From: Asaia bogorensis
Lineage (GTDB): Bacteria > Pseudomonadota > Alphaproteobacteria > Acetobacterales > Acetobacteraceae
DNA length: 62,592 bases
Reading direction: 5' to 3'
NCBI GenBank assembly: GCA_945897825.1
Contig: CAMDGX010000014.1
Coordinates: forward strand, 1-62,592
Every line of letters starts with the position of its first letter. Position 1 is the first letter of the stretch. The notes below the pieces were generated by a model, which was not told the DNA's origin, made no database searches, and saw nothing but the letters and a program-made list of their open reading frames with translations. Shown piece after piece: positions 26,139 to 33,535 of this stretch. Both the position numbers and the translations under genes were made by a program.

Positions 26139-27737
26139 TCAGTCGAACAGGTTTGCCAGGCGCTGCTTGATCTGGTCGCACACGTAGAGCGACAGCGCCT
26201 GGATGGTGCGGGTGGGGTTGAGGCCGGCGGAGGTGACGAAGATGGAGCCGTCCACCACGAAGAGGTTCTTCACGTCGTGCGCGCGGCCCCATTCGTTCAC
26301 CACGCTGCGGGTGGGGTCGGTGCCCATGCGGGCGGTGCCCATCATGTGGACGCCGTTGGTGCGGATGGGCGCTTCGCTGACGATGGTGTGGGCGCCGGCG
26401 GCGTTCAGGATGTCGGTGCCGCGGGCCACCGCATGGTCGAGCATGCGTCGCGAGTTCTCGCTCAGTGTGTAGTCGATCCTCGGCGCCGGGATGCCGTGGC
26501 CGTCCTTCAGCACCGGATCGAGCGTGACGCGGTTGTGCAACTCGGGCAGGTCCTCGCAGATCGCGACCATGCCGGTGCGCCTTCCCGCGAACTTGCGCAT
26601 GGCGGTATGATGGCCCTCGCCCCAGGGCACCAGTCCGCCGGCCATGCCGAGCGAGGCGGTCATCACCGGGTTCTGGCCGCGCACCATCTCGAACGTGTAG
26701 CCGCGCAGGAAGCCTCGCGTCGCTTCGGTTTCGTAGAATTCCTGGCTCCACATCGTATTGCCGGGGCCGCGCCATCCGTCGGTGGGTTGGTCGAAGTAGC
26801 CGAAGATGGCGGCGTAGGGGTGGAACATCAGGTTGCGGCCGACGAGGCCGGAGGAGTTGGCGAGGCCGTTCGGGAAGCGCTCGGATTTCGAGTTCAGCAG
26901 GATGCGCGACGTGCCGATGGCGTTGCAGGCCATGATGACGATATGCGCGCCGATGAAGCACTCCTTCCCGTCGCGGTCGTAGTAGATGACGCCGTTCGCC
27001 ATGCCGTCTTCGCCGACCGTCACTTCGCGCACGCGAGCCCTTGTGCGCAGTTCGACGCCGGCGCGGATGGCGTGCGGCCAGTATGTGATGTCGGTGCTTG
27101 CCTTGGCCCCCTGCGCGCAGCCGGAGGTGCAGTGGGCGAGGTTGATGCAGCGGGCGCGGCCTTCGTAGTCCTCCGACGCGATGGCACTGTCACTGGGCCA
27201 CCAGTGCCAGCCGAGCTTGTTGATGGCACCCGCCAGGATCTCGCCGGAGCGGCCCAGCGGCAGGGGCGGCATCTGCGCTTCGTGCGGCGGGTAGGCGGGG
27301 TCGCCGGCCAGGCCCGACACGCCAGTGATGCGGTCGTTCTCGTCGTAGTAGGGGGCGAGGGTTTCGTAGTTGATCGGCCAGTCGTCGGCGATGCCGTCGA
27401 GCGATTTCACGCGGAAGTCGCTGGGATGGAAGCGCGGGAAATGGCCGGCATAAAGCACCGTGCCGCCGCCGACGCCGTTGAAGTTGCCGACCAGGATGGG
27501 GGAGTTGTCCTCGTTGATCGGGTAGTCGGTGTCTCTCGCGCGCCGATTGGGAGAGATGGCGAAGTCGCCCATCTGGCGCGCTTCCCAGTCGCGGCCGGAG
27601 GTGGGGTAGTCGGACGGGTTCATCCAGTCGCCCTGCTCGAGGCAGACGATGCGCATCTTCGTGTCGGCGAGGCTGTAGGCCGCCGCCCCGCCCGAGGCGC
27701 CGGCGCCGATGATCACCACGTCTGCGATGTCGGCCAT
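26139..27737 (-). CDS. GMC-family FAD dehydrogenase, paralog 6 (first gene of the operon)
   Basis: 532 residues; FAD motif IIGAGASGGAAAYSLAD, FNGVGGGT, CINLAHCTSGC triad and TNGVHMMGTARMG with GLNPTRTIQALSLYVCD, where the Trp before the catalytic His is Val. It is the promoter-proximal member; the promoter must lie in the 116 bp shared with the divergent aldo/keto reductase. A GGGAGC ribosome binding site precedes ATG 27737. Confidence 0.9.
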   Translation of the reverse strand: MADIADVVIIGAGASGGAAAYSLADTKMRIVCLEQGDWMNPSDYPTSGRDWEARQMGDFAISPNRRARDTDYPINEDNSPILVGNFNGVGGGTVLYAGHFPRFHPSDFRVKSLDGIADDWPINYETLAPYYDENDRITGVSGLAGDPAYPPHEAQMPPLPLGRSGEILAGAINKLGWHWWPSDSAIASEDYEGRARCINLAHCTSGCAQGAKASTDITYWPHAIRAGVELRTRARVREVTVGEDGMANGVIYYDRDGKECFIGAHIVIMACNAIGTSRILLNSKSERFPNGLANSSGLVGRNLMFHPYAAIFGYFDQPTDGWRGPGNTMWSQEFYETEATRGFLRGYTFEMVRGQNPVMTASLGMAGGLVPWGEGHHTAMRKFAGRRTGMVAICEDLPELHNRVTLDPVLKDGHGIPAPRIDYTLSENSRRMLDHAVARGTDILNAAGAHTIVSEAPIRTNGVHMMGTARMGTDPTRSVVNEWGRAHDVKNLFVVDGSIFVTSAGLNPTRTIQALSLYVCDQIKQRLANLFD

Positions 27738-27853
27738 GTCGGGCTCCCGGACTCTCCTGGCGCAGTCGATGCCGGGGCGGGGCGGATGTCAACGGTTGGC
27801 GCGGGGTGGGGCGGGGGATAGTCTGGTGACGGATCGCATCGAGGAGCCGAGGC

Positions 27854-28855
27854 ATGGAATACCGCCGGATGGGGCGCAGCGGGCTGAAGGTCTCGGAGAT
27901 CTGCCTGGGCACCATGACCTTCGGCCATGGGGCGGACGAGGGGGAGGCGGGGCGGATCCTGGATGCGTGCCTTGAGGCAGGGGTGAACTTTCTCGATACC
28001 GCCAATTCCTACAATGGCGGCGAGAGCGAGAGCATCCTGGGCGGGTTGCTGAAGGGGCGGCGGCGGCGCGTGGTGCTGGCGAGCAAGGTGTTCAACCCGA
28101 TGGGCACCGGGCCGAACGATTCCGGGGGCTCCCGGGCGCATATCATGACGGCCGTCGAGGACAGCCTGCGGCGGCTGTCGACCGACTATCTCGATCTCTA
28201 CTACCTGCACCATGTCGACCACGAGACGCCGATCGAGGAATCGGTGCGGGCGCTGGATGACCTCGTGCGGCAGGGGAAGATCCGCTACGCGGCGGTTTCT
28301 AACTACGAGGCGTGGCGGTTGATGGAATCGCTGTGGATCGCGGACAGCAAGGGGCTTTCGCGGTTCGAGTGCTACCAGCCGCAGTATTCGCTGGTGGTGC
28401 GGGATATCGAGCAGGAGATCGTGCCGGTCTGCGAGGCGAAGGGACTTGGCGTGGTGGTGTGGTCGCCGCTGGCGGGCGGGTATCTGACGGGCAAGTACCA
28501 GCCGGGCGAGGCGCGGGCGAGTGGTTCGCGCAGCGAGGAGGGCTGGGCGTTTCCGATGCGCTTCTTCCATCCGGACCATGCCAACGTGCTGGCGACCCTG
28601 CTGGAGGTGTCGGCGGAACTGGGCCGGGCGCCGGCGCAGGTGGCGCTGCGCTGGGTGCTGGACCAGGGGTTCGTGACGTCGGCGATCGTGGGGGCGCGGA
28701 CGCAGGCGCAGATCGAGGAGACGTTGCAGGCGGTGGGCTGGCGGTTGCCTGACGCGGCGCGGGCGCGGCTGGATGCGGTGTCGGCGCTGCCGCTGCGGTA
28801 TCCGCGGACGATGGAGGACGGGATGCGGGAGCGGCGGGCTTCGGCGGTAAGGTAG
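27854..28855 (+). CDS. Aldo/keto reductase
   Basis: 333 residues; an NADP(H)-dependent TIM-barrel oxidoreductase. The tetrad is visible: Asp and Tyr in FLDTANSY, Lys in LASKVF and His in YLHHVDH. The C-terminal cofactor segment SAIVGARTQAQIEE is typical of the YhdN/potassium-channel-beta-like AKR branch. Good ribosome binding site (GAGGAG then GAGG) before ATG. Divergent from the GMC operon across 116 bp, which suggests but does not prove shared regulation. Repeat family A copy 3 begins 5 bp after its stop. Confidence 0.9.
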   Translation: MEYRRMGRSGLKVSEICLGTMTFGHGADEGEAGRILDACLEAGVNFLDTANSYNGGESESILGGLLKGRRRRVVLASKVFNPMGTGPNDSGGSRAHIMTAVEDSLRRLSTDYLDLYYLHHVDHETPIEESVRALDDLVRQGKIRYAAVSNYEAWRLMESLWIADSKGLSRFECYQPQYSLVVRDIEQEIVPVCEAKGLGVVVWSPLAGGYLTGKYQPGEARASGSRSEEGWAFPMRFFHPDHANVLATLLEVSAELGRAPAQVALRWVLDQGFVTSAIVGARTQAQIEETLQAVGWRLPDAARARLDAVSALPLRYPRTMEDGMRERRASAVR

Positions 28856-28860
28856 GAAGA

Positions 28861-28978
28861 TTCTTCTTTTTCTGAAGAAAAAGAAGCAAAAAGACTTTTA
28901 TCCAATTGCATCGAGTTCGACATGTTGAGTGTGGCATAATGGATAGAAGTTTTTTGGTTCTTTTTTTCAAAAAAGAAC
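28861..28978. repeat. Intergenic repeat family A, copy 3
   Basis: Left and right T/A hairpins intact, central stem poorly conserved. Lies between two co-directional genes (aldo/keto reductase and TSUP permease), 5 bp after one stop and 10 bp before the next start. Confidence 0.9.
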
Positions 28979-28988
28979 ATTCTTGCTG

Positions 28989-29726
28989 ATGTCTCCCTTG
29001 CTGATCGGCGGCCTCACGTTGGTGATGCTAGGGACTGCCTTCCTGTCGGGTATTTTCGGCATGGCGGGCGGGATGATCCTGATGGGGGTGTTGCTGGCGG
29101 TGTTGCCGCTGCCGGCGGCGATGGCGTTGCATGCGGTGACGCAGATGGCGAGCAACGCGTGGCGGGCGGTGCTGTGGTGGAAGCATGTGCGGTGGCGGCC
29201 GGTGGGGTATTTCCTCGTGGGCAACTGCGCGGCGTTGGCGGTGTGGTCGGTGTTCCGGTGGGTGCCGGAGACGGCGGTGGCGCTGATCATGCTGGGGGTG
29301 ACGCCGTTCCTGTTCCGGTTGCTGCCGGCTTCGGTGAAGCCGAACCCGTTGAATCCCGGGCATGGGGCGGCGATGGGCGGGGTTTGCATGTCGTTGATGC
29401 TGGTGTGCGGGGTTTCCGGACCGTTGCTGGATACGTTCTTCCTGGGCGGCGGGATGGAACGGCGGCAGATCGTGGCGACGAAGGCGGTGTGCCAGGTGGC
29501 GGGGCATTTCTCGAAGCTGATTTACTTCGGGGCGCTGGTGGCGGATGCGGCGGCGTTGGATCCGGTGATGCTGGGGTTGGCGGTGGCGGCTTCGATGGCG
29601 GGGACGACGCTGGCGCGGCGGATCCTGGAGGGGATGACGGACCGGCAGTTCCGCACCTGGGCGGACCGGGTGATCACGGTGATTGCGGTGTATTATCTCG
29701 GGCAGGGGGTTTGGCTGCTGGTCTAG
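28989..29726 (+). CDS. TSUP (TauE/SafE) family membrane permease
   Basis: 245 residues with about seven or eight hydrophobic segments and the family-typical N-terminal FLSGIFGMAGGMILMGVLL, mirrored in the second half by the GVSGPLLDTFFLGGGMERRQIVATKA block. The family exports or takes up sulfur-containing organic anions; the substrate here is unknown. The start chosen is ATG 28989; a TTG lies two codons upstream. There is no Shine-Dalgarno sequence because repeat family A copy 3 occupies the leader, which is unusual. Confidence 0.87.
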   Translation: MSPLLIGGLTLVMLGTAFLSGIFGMAGGMILMGVLLAVLPLPAAMALHAVTQMASNAWRAVLWWKHVRWRPVGYFLVGNCAALAVWSVFRWVPETAVALIMLGVTPFLFRLLPASVKPNPLNPGHGAAMGGVCMSLMLVCGVSGPLLDTFFLGGGMERRQIVATKAVCQVAGHFSKLIYFGALVADAAALDPVMLGLAVAASMAGTTLARRILEGMTDRQFRTWADRVITVIAVYYLGQGVWLLV

Positions 29727-29736
29727 GAGGGTTGGA

Positions 29737-29979
29737 ATGTCGGTGACGTTGGAGCCGTTGATCGCGGATTTCGTGGCGTGGCTGGCGGCCGAGCCGCGGG
29801 AGTATGGCGAGGCGCTGGAGGCGTGGCGGACGAATTGTCCGCGGCTGACGGTGTGGGAGGAGGCGCGGGAGCGGGGGTTGGTGACGACGCGGCGGGACGG
29901 GGGCCGGACGTTGTGGTTGGAGCCGACCGCGGCGGGGCGGGCATTCCTGACGAAACGGTCCGATATAAGAACAAAATAG
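29737..29979 (+). CDS. Small hypothetical protein (80 aa)
   Basis: Begins at ATG 29737 with an excellent AGGAGG site 7 bases upstream that overlaps the TSUP stop codon, so it is cotranscribed with that gene. The sequence runs LIADFVAWLAAEP, then TVWEEARERGLVTTRRDGGR and LWLEPTAAGRAFLTKR, which looks like a small winged-helix-like fold with a basic wing. I do not recognise a named family. Confidence 0.72.
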   Translation: MSVTLEPLIADFVAWLAAEPREYGEALEAWRTNCPRLTVWEEARERGLVTTRRDGGRTLWLEPTAAGRAFLTKRSDIRTK

Positions 29980-30015
29980 CCGCCGCGGGACGGGGCGGTT
30001 CAGAGGCGGTTTTTT
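29980..30015 (+). terminator. Candidate intrinsic terminator
   Basis: CCGCC at 29980-29984, directly after the TAG stop, can pair with GGCGG at 30005-30009, which is followed by six T. An internal GGCGG gives an alternative stem. It would end the TSUP/80-aa transcript and overlaps the 3' end of the convergent gene. Confidence 0.5.
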
Positions 30016-30632
30016 CGGGCGTGGCGGGCCGCGGCGATGACGTAGGGCTGGAGGTTGAGCGAGGGGTCGGTGAGGGAAGGGGGCCGGTCGCGCCGCTGAC
30101 TTGAAGGGCGGGGCCGGGGCTTGCGCTGCGGGTGCGGGGGGAGACGGAGCCAGTCGGGCGGGCGGATGCCGAGGGCCTGGCAGAGCGGGCGGACCAGGCG
30201 GGTGGCGCGGGGGACTTCGGCCAGGAAGCGGCGGGACTCCGGGTGTTCCTGGAGCAGGCTGTGCAGCATGCCGGCGGTGGGGGCGAGTTCGCGGGCGCGG
30301 GCGCTGGCCCAGGCGAAGCCGCGCGGCAGGCGGGGGGAGTGCGGACGGGGCATGTGCGGGCGGGTGCGGTGGCGGGTGGGCTTGAGCGTGCCGGCGCGCC
30401 ATTGGTCGTGCAGCACCTGGATGCGCGCGGCGGTGCGCTGGATGCGGCGGATGAACAGGTTCCACAGGGCGACGGGCAGCCTGGGGAGGCGCTCGGGTTC
30501 GATGGCCGGGTGGTAGCAGCGCGTGCCGAGCCAGACGGGCTGGGGCGGGGACGCGATTCTCCGCCCGTAGGCGCCGAGGGCGCCGCACAGGGTGGTGATG
30601 ATCCAGGCCAGCCTTTCCGTGAATGATGACAT
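30000..30632 (-). CDS. Hypothetical protein (210 aa) with a leaderless-type promoter
   Basis: Starts MSSFTERLAWIITTL with one hydrophobic N-terminal segment, then PVWLGTRCYHPAIEPERLP, two helical blocks (LWNLFIRRIQRTAARIQVLH; LLQEHPESRRFLAEVPRATR) and a Pro/Arg-rich C-terminus ending VIAAARHARKNRL. I do not recognise a family. There is no ribosome binding site; instead a good -35/-10 promoter ends 7 bp before the ATG, so the mRNA is predicted to begin at or beside the start codon. The gene is convergent with the 80-aa gene and divergent from the ADP-ribosylglycohydrolase gene. Confidence 0.7.
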   Translation of the reverse strand: MSSFTERLAWIITTLCGALGAYGRRIASPPQPVWLGTRCYHPAIEPERLPRLPVALWNLFIRRIQRTAARIQVLHDQWRAGTLKPTRHRTRPHMPRPHSPRLPRGFAWASARARELAPTAGMLHSLLQEHPESRRFLAEVPRATRLVRPLCQALGIRPPDWLRLPPHPQRKPRPRPSSQRRDRPPSLTDPSLNLQPYVIAAARHARKNRL

Positions 30633-30639
30633 TGAAGGG

Positions 30640-30668
30640 AATATAACTAACTGTCGAGGGGATGGCAA
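30640..30668 (-). promoter_or_regulatory. Sigma-70-type promoter predicted to give a leaderless mRNA
   Basis: On the minus strand TTGCCA (30668-30663), a 17-bp spacer and TATATT (30645-30640) precede ATG 30632 by 7 bp. The arrangement is shared with the promoter of the 121-aa gene at 57884-58249 (22 of 30 bases identical). Confidence 0.65.
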
Positions 30669-30774
30669 GGGGGTGTGAGAAAAAATACTTTCAATCTTTC
30701 CGGCTTGCTGGCGTGCGGACGGTCGGCGCACGGTGCGATGGCGCATCATTGTGGGCGCTGTCGAGGAGGCTGGT

Positions 30775-31833
30775 GTGGAACAGGTCGCGCGGGTCCGGGG
30801 ATGCTTGCTGGGCGGGGCGGTGGGGGATGCGCTGGGGGCGGCGGTCGAGTTCATGGATCTGGAGGAGATCCGGGAGACGTTCGGGCCGGCGGGGTTGCGG
30901 GACTATGCTGTAGCCTATGGGCGGCGGGGGGCGATCACCGACGATACGCAGATGACGCTGTTCTCCGCCGAGGGATTGCTGCGAGCGTGGGTGCGGGGAT
31001 CGACGCGGGGGCTGGTGCACATCCCTGGGATGGTGAGGCTCGCCTATCTGCGCTGGCTGCTGACGCAAGGGATCGAGCCCGCGCCGGGCTTCAAGGAGGT
31101 GGGGCGCGATGGGTGGCTGTTCGGCGTGCGCGGCCTGCACAGCCAGCGCGCGCCTGGCGGCACCTGCCTGTCGGCGCTCGAGGTGGGATGCGACGGTCCC
31201 GAGGTGGCGGACAACAACAGCAAGGGGTGTGGCGCGGTGATGCGCGCGGCGCCGTTCGGGCTGTTTCCGGCGCTTGGCGATGTGGAGGCGGTGTTCGCGC
31301 TGGGGGTGGAGACCGGGGCGCTGACGCATGGGCATCCGAGCGGGTACCTCTCCGCGGGGCACCTGGCGGCGACGGTGGCGGGGTTGCGCGAGGGGATGGG
31401 GCTGCGGGATGCGTTGAACCAGGCGGACGCCCTGCTGGCCCGGCGGCCGGATCACATGGAGACGACGCGGGCGCTGGCGAAGGCGTATCGGCTGGCGGAC
31501 AAGGGGCCGCCTTCCGCGGAGGCGCTGGAGGGTCTGGGCGGCGGCTGGGTGGGGGAGGAGGCGCTGGCGATCGCGGTGTGCTGCGCGCTGACGGCTTCGG
31601 ACTTCGCGGAGGGCGTGCTTCGGGCGGTGAACCATTCCGGGGACAGCGACAGCACCGGGGCGATCTGCGGCAATCTGCTCGGGGCGCTGTGGGGGGAGCG
31701 GGCGATCCCGGCGGGGTGGCTGGAGGAACTGGAGCTGCGGGCGGAGATCGGGCGGCTGGCGGATGACCTGTTCGCGTGCGGGACGGGGGGGCGGGAGGCG
31801 GAGGCGATGGAGGGGGATTATCCGGGGTGGTAG
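30775..31833 (+). CDS. ADP-ribosylglycohydrolase family protein
   Basis: 352 residues. It contains GCLLGGAVGDALGAAVEF at the N-terminus, the metal-binding ITDDTQMTLFSAEGLL (about residue 55) and NHSGDSDSTGAICGNLLGA (about 290), the two dinuclear-magnesium motifs of DraG-type enzymes, which remove ADP-ribose from proteins, nucleic acids or small molecules. The start chosen is GTG 30775, 5 bp after GAGGAGG; a GTG 14 codons upstream lacks a site. No ADP-ribosyltransferase is nearby, so the target is unknown. Repeat family A copy 4 follows 9 bp after the stop. Confidence 0.9.
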   Translation: MEQVARVRGCLLGGAVGDALGAAVEFMDLEEIRETFGPAGLRDYAVAYGRRGAITDDTQMTLFSAEGLLRAWVRGSTRGLVHIPGMVRLAYLRWLLTQGIEPAPGFKEVGRDGWLFGVRGLHSQRAPGGTCLSALEVGCDGPEVADNNSKGCGAVMRAAPFGLFPALGDVEAVFALGVETGALTHGHPSGYLSAGHLAATVAGLREGMGLRDALNQADALLARRPDHMETTRALAKAYRLADKGPPSAEALEGLGGGWVGEEALAIAVCCALTASDFAEGVLRAVNHSGDSDSTGAICGNLLGALWGERAIPAGWLEELELRAEIGRLADDLFACGTGGREAEAMEGDYPGW

Positions 31834-31842
31834 GACGGAAGA

Positions 31843-31957
31843 TTCTTCTTTTTGTGAACAATAAGAAGCAAAAAAACTTTGTCCATGGCGCCGGGAGGTG
31901 GGGTCGGGACCCAAGAAAAGGATAAAAGTTTTTTGGTTCTTTTTTTCAAAAAAGAAC
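31843..31957. repeat. Intergenic repeat family A, copy 4
   Basis: Variant left hairpin (CTTCTTTTTGTGAAC...AATAAGAAG) with a mismatch; right hairpin intact; central region lacks the CCATTTGC arms. Sits between two convergent genes, 9 and 10 bp from their stop codons. Confidence 0.88.
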
Positions 31958-31967
31958 TGCTTGCTTC

Positions 31968-33326
31968 TTAGCACTCGGTGACATGCACGGCGAGGCCGCC
32001 TTGCGAAGTTTCCTTGTATTTGCTGTGCATGTCCATGCCGGTCTGGCGCATGGTGGCGATGACTTCGTCGAGGTGGACGCGGTGGATGCCGTCGCCGGAG
32101 AGGGCGAGGGAGGCGGCGGTGATGGCTTTGACGGCGCCCATGGCGTTGCGTTCGATGCAGGGGACCTGGACGAGGCCGCCGATGGGGTCGCAGGTCATGC
32201 CGAGGTGGTGTTCGAGGCCGATTTCGGCGGCGTTTTCGACCTGTTGCGGGGTGCCGCCCAGCGCGCTGGCGAGGCCGGCGGCGGCCATGGCGCAGGCGAC
32301 GCCAACTTCGCCCTGGCAGCCGACTTCGGCGCCGGAGATGGAGGCGTTGCGCTTGGCCAGTGAGCCGATGGCGGCGGCCGCGAGGAGGAAGTCGTCGGCG
32401 GCCTGGGGGCCGGCTTCGGGGTGGTAGGTGCGGAGGTAGCGCAGCAAGGCGGGGATGACGCCGGCGGCGCCGTTGGTCGGCGCGGTGACGACGCGGCCGC
32501 CGGCGGCGTTTTCCTCGTTCACGGCGATGGCCCAGAGGCTGGCGTGGTCCATCGCAGCGGTGGGCGTGGCGGCGTTGCGGCGGGCGCGTTCGGCGGCGCG
32601 TTCGGCCAGCGCTTTCGCGCGGCGGCGGACCTTGAGGCCGCCGGGGAGGATGCCTTCGCCTTGGAGGCCGCGATCGATGCAGGCTTCCATGGTGGATTGG
32701 ATGCGGGCGAGCTGGGCGCGGAGCTGGGGTTCCGGGCGCAGGGCGAGTTCGTTGGCGCGCTGGAGGGCGGCGATGGACAGGCCGGTGGCGTCGGCCATGG
32801 CGAGCATTTCGGCGGCGGTGGCGAAGGGGTGGGGGAGAGGGGGGCCGGATTGCTCGGCCTGGGTTTCGCCTTCGCGCAGGACGAAGCCGCCGCCGATGGA
32901 GAACCAGGTTTCGGCGCGCAGGGGGTGGCCGGCTTCGGTGAGCGCTTCGAATTTGAGGGTGTTGGGGTGGTGGGGGGTGGGGGTGATGCGGTCGAAGACG
33001 ATCTCGATTTCGATGCGGCCGAGGGTGGGGGTGTCGAGGGCGTTCGCGGCGCGGGCCTGGTCGGCGAGGGCGAAGACCTGGTCGGGTTCGGCGGTGGCGG
33101 GGTCTTGGCCGGCGAGGCCGGCGTAGATGGCAGTGTCGGTGGCGTGGCCTTTGCCGGTCCAGGCGAGGGAGCCCATGAGGGTGACGCGGAGCTTGGCGAC
33201 GCCGCCGGCGAGGGGGGCGGCGGCGTGCACGAAGCTGCTGGCGGCGCGCATGGGGCCGACGGTGTGGGAACTGCTGGGGCCGAGGCCCACGCGGAACAGG
33301 TCGAACACGCCGATCAGCTGGGTCAT
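31968..33326 (-). CDS. sdaA: L-serine dehydratase
   Basis: 452 residues, single-chain SdaA with beta and alpha domains in one protein. It deaminates L-serine to pyruvate using an oxygen-labile 4Fe-4S cluster. Visible: SSSHTVGPMRAA at the N-terminus, GCQGEVGVACAMAAAGL and CDPIGGLVQVPCIERN, which supply cluster cysteines, and a Cys-terminated tail (HVTEC), the feature that fills the active site in characterised enzymes. ATG 33326 follows GGAAAGAAG. It diverges from the CoA-transferase gene across 209 bp containing repeat copy 5. Confidence 0.95.
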   Translation of the reverse strand: MTQLIGVFDLFRVGLGPSSSHTVGPMRAASSFVHAAAPLAGGVAKLRVTLMGSLAWTGKGHATDTAIYAGLAGQDPATAEPDQVFALADQARAANALDTPTLGRIEIEIVFDRITPTPHHPNTLKFEALTEAGHPLRAETWFSIGGGFVLREGETQAEQSGPPLPHPFATAAEMLAMADATGLSIAALQRANELALRPEPQLRAQLARIQSTMEACIDRGLQGEGILPGGLKVRRRAKALAERAAERARRNAATPTAAMDHASLWAIAVNEENAAGGRVVTAPTNGAAGVIPALLRYLRTYHPEAGPQAADDFLLAAAAIGSLAKRNASISGAEVGCQGEVGVACAMAAAGLASALGGTPQQVENAAEIGLEHHLGMTCDPIGGLVQVPCIERNAMGAVKAITAASLALSGDGIHRVHLDEVIATMRQTGMDMHSKYKETSQGGLAVHVTEC

Positions 33327-33394
33327 GCGGCTTCTTTCCGGATGGAGGGGGGGAAGGTAGGGTATGGGGGTGGGTTTGGCGAGGGAAGGAAGGG

Positions 33395-33513
33395 TCTTCT
33401 TTTTCTGTAGAAAAAGAAGCAAAAAGACTTTTTATCCATTTGCACTGTGTGGTTCGCGTTGAACGCAGTGCAAAGTGGGGAAAGTTTTTTGGTTCTTTTT
33501 TTCAAAAAAGAAC
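33395..33513. repeat. Intergenic repeat family A, copy 5 (divergent promoter region)
   Basis: Both T/A hairpins are present and the centre carries CATTTGCACTG...CAGTGCAAA. It is the only copy not next to a stop codon: it lies between the divergent sdaA and CoA-transferase starts, 69 bp and 22 bp from them. Confidence 0.9.
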
Positions 33514-33535
33514 ATGCTTTCTAACGGAGGAATAG

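Noticed and set aside
18224-26170. Plus-strand frames of several hundred codons opposite the GMC genes
   Set aside because: They recur six times because the real genes are paralogs; composition is atypical and no motif is present.
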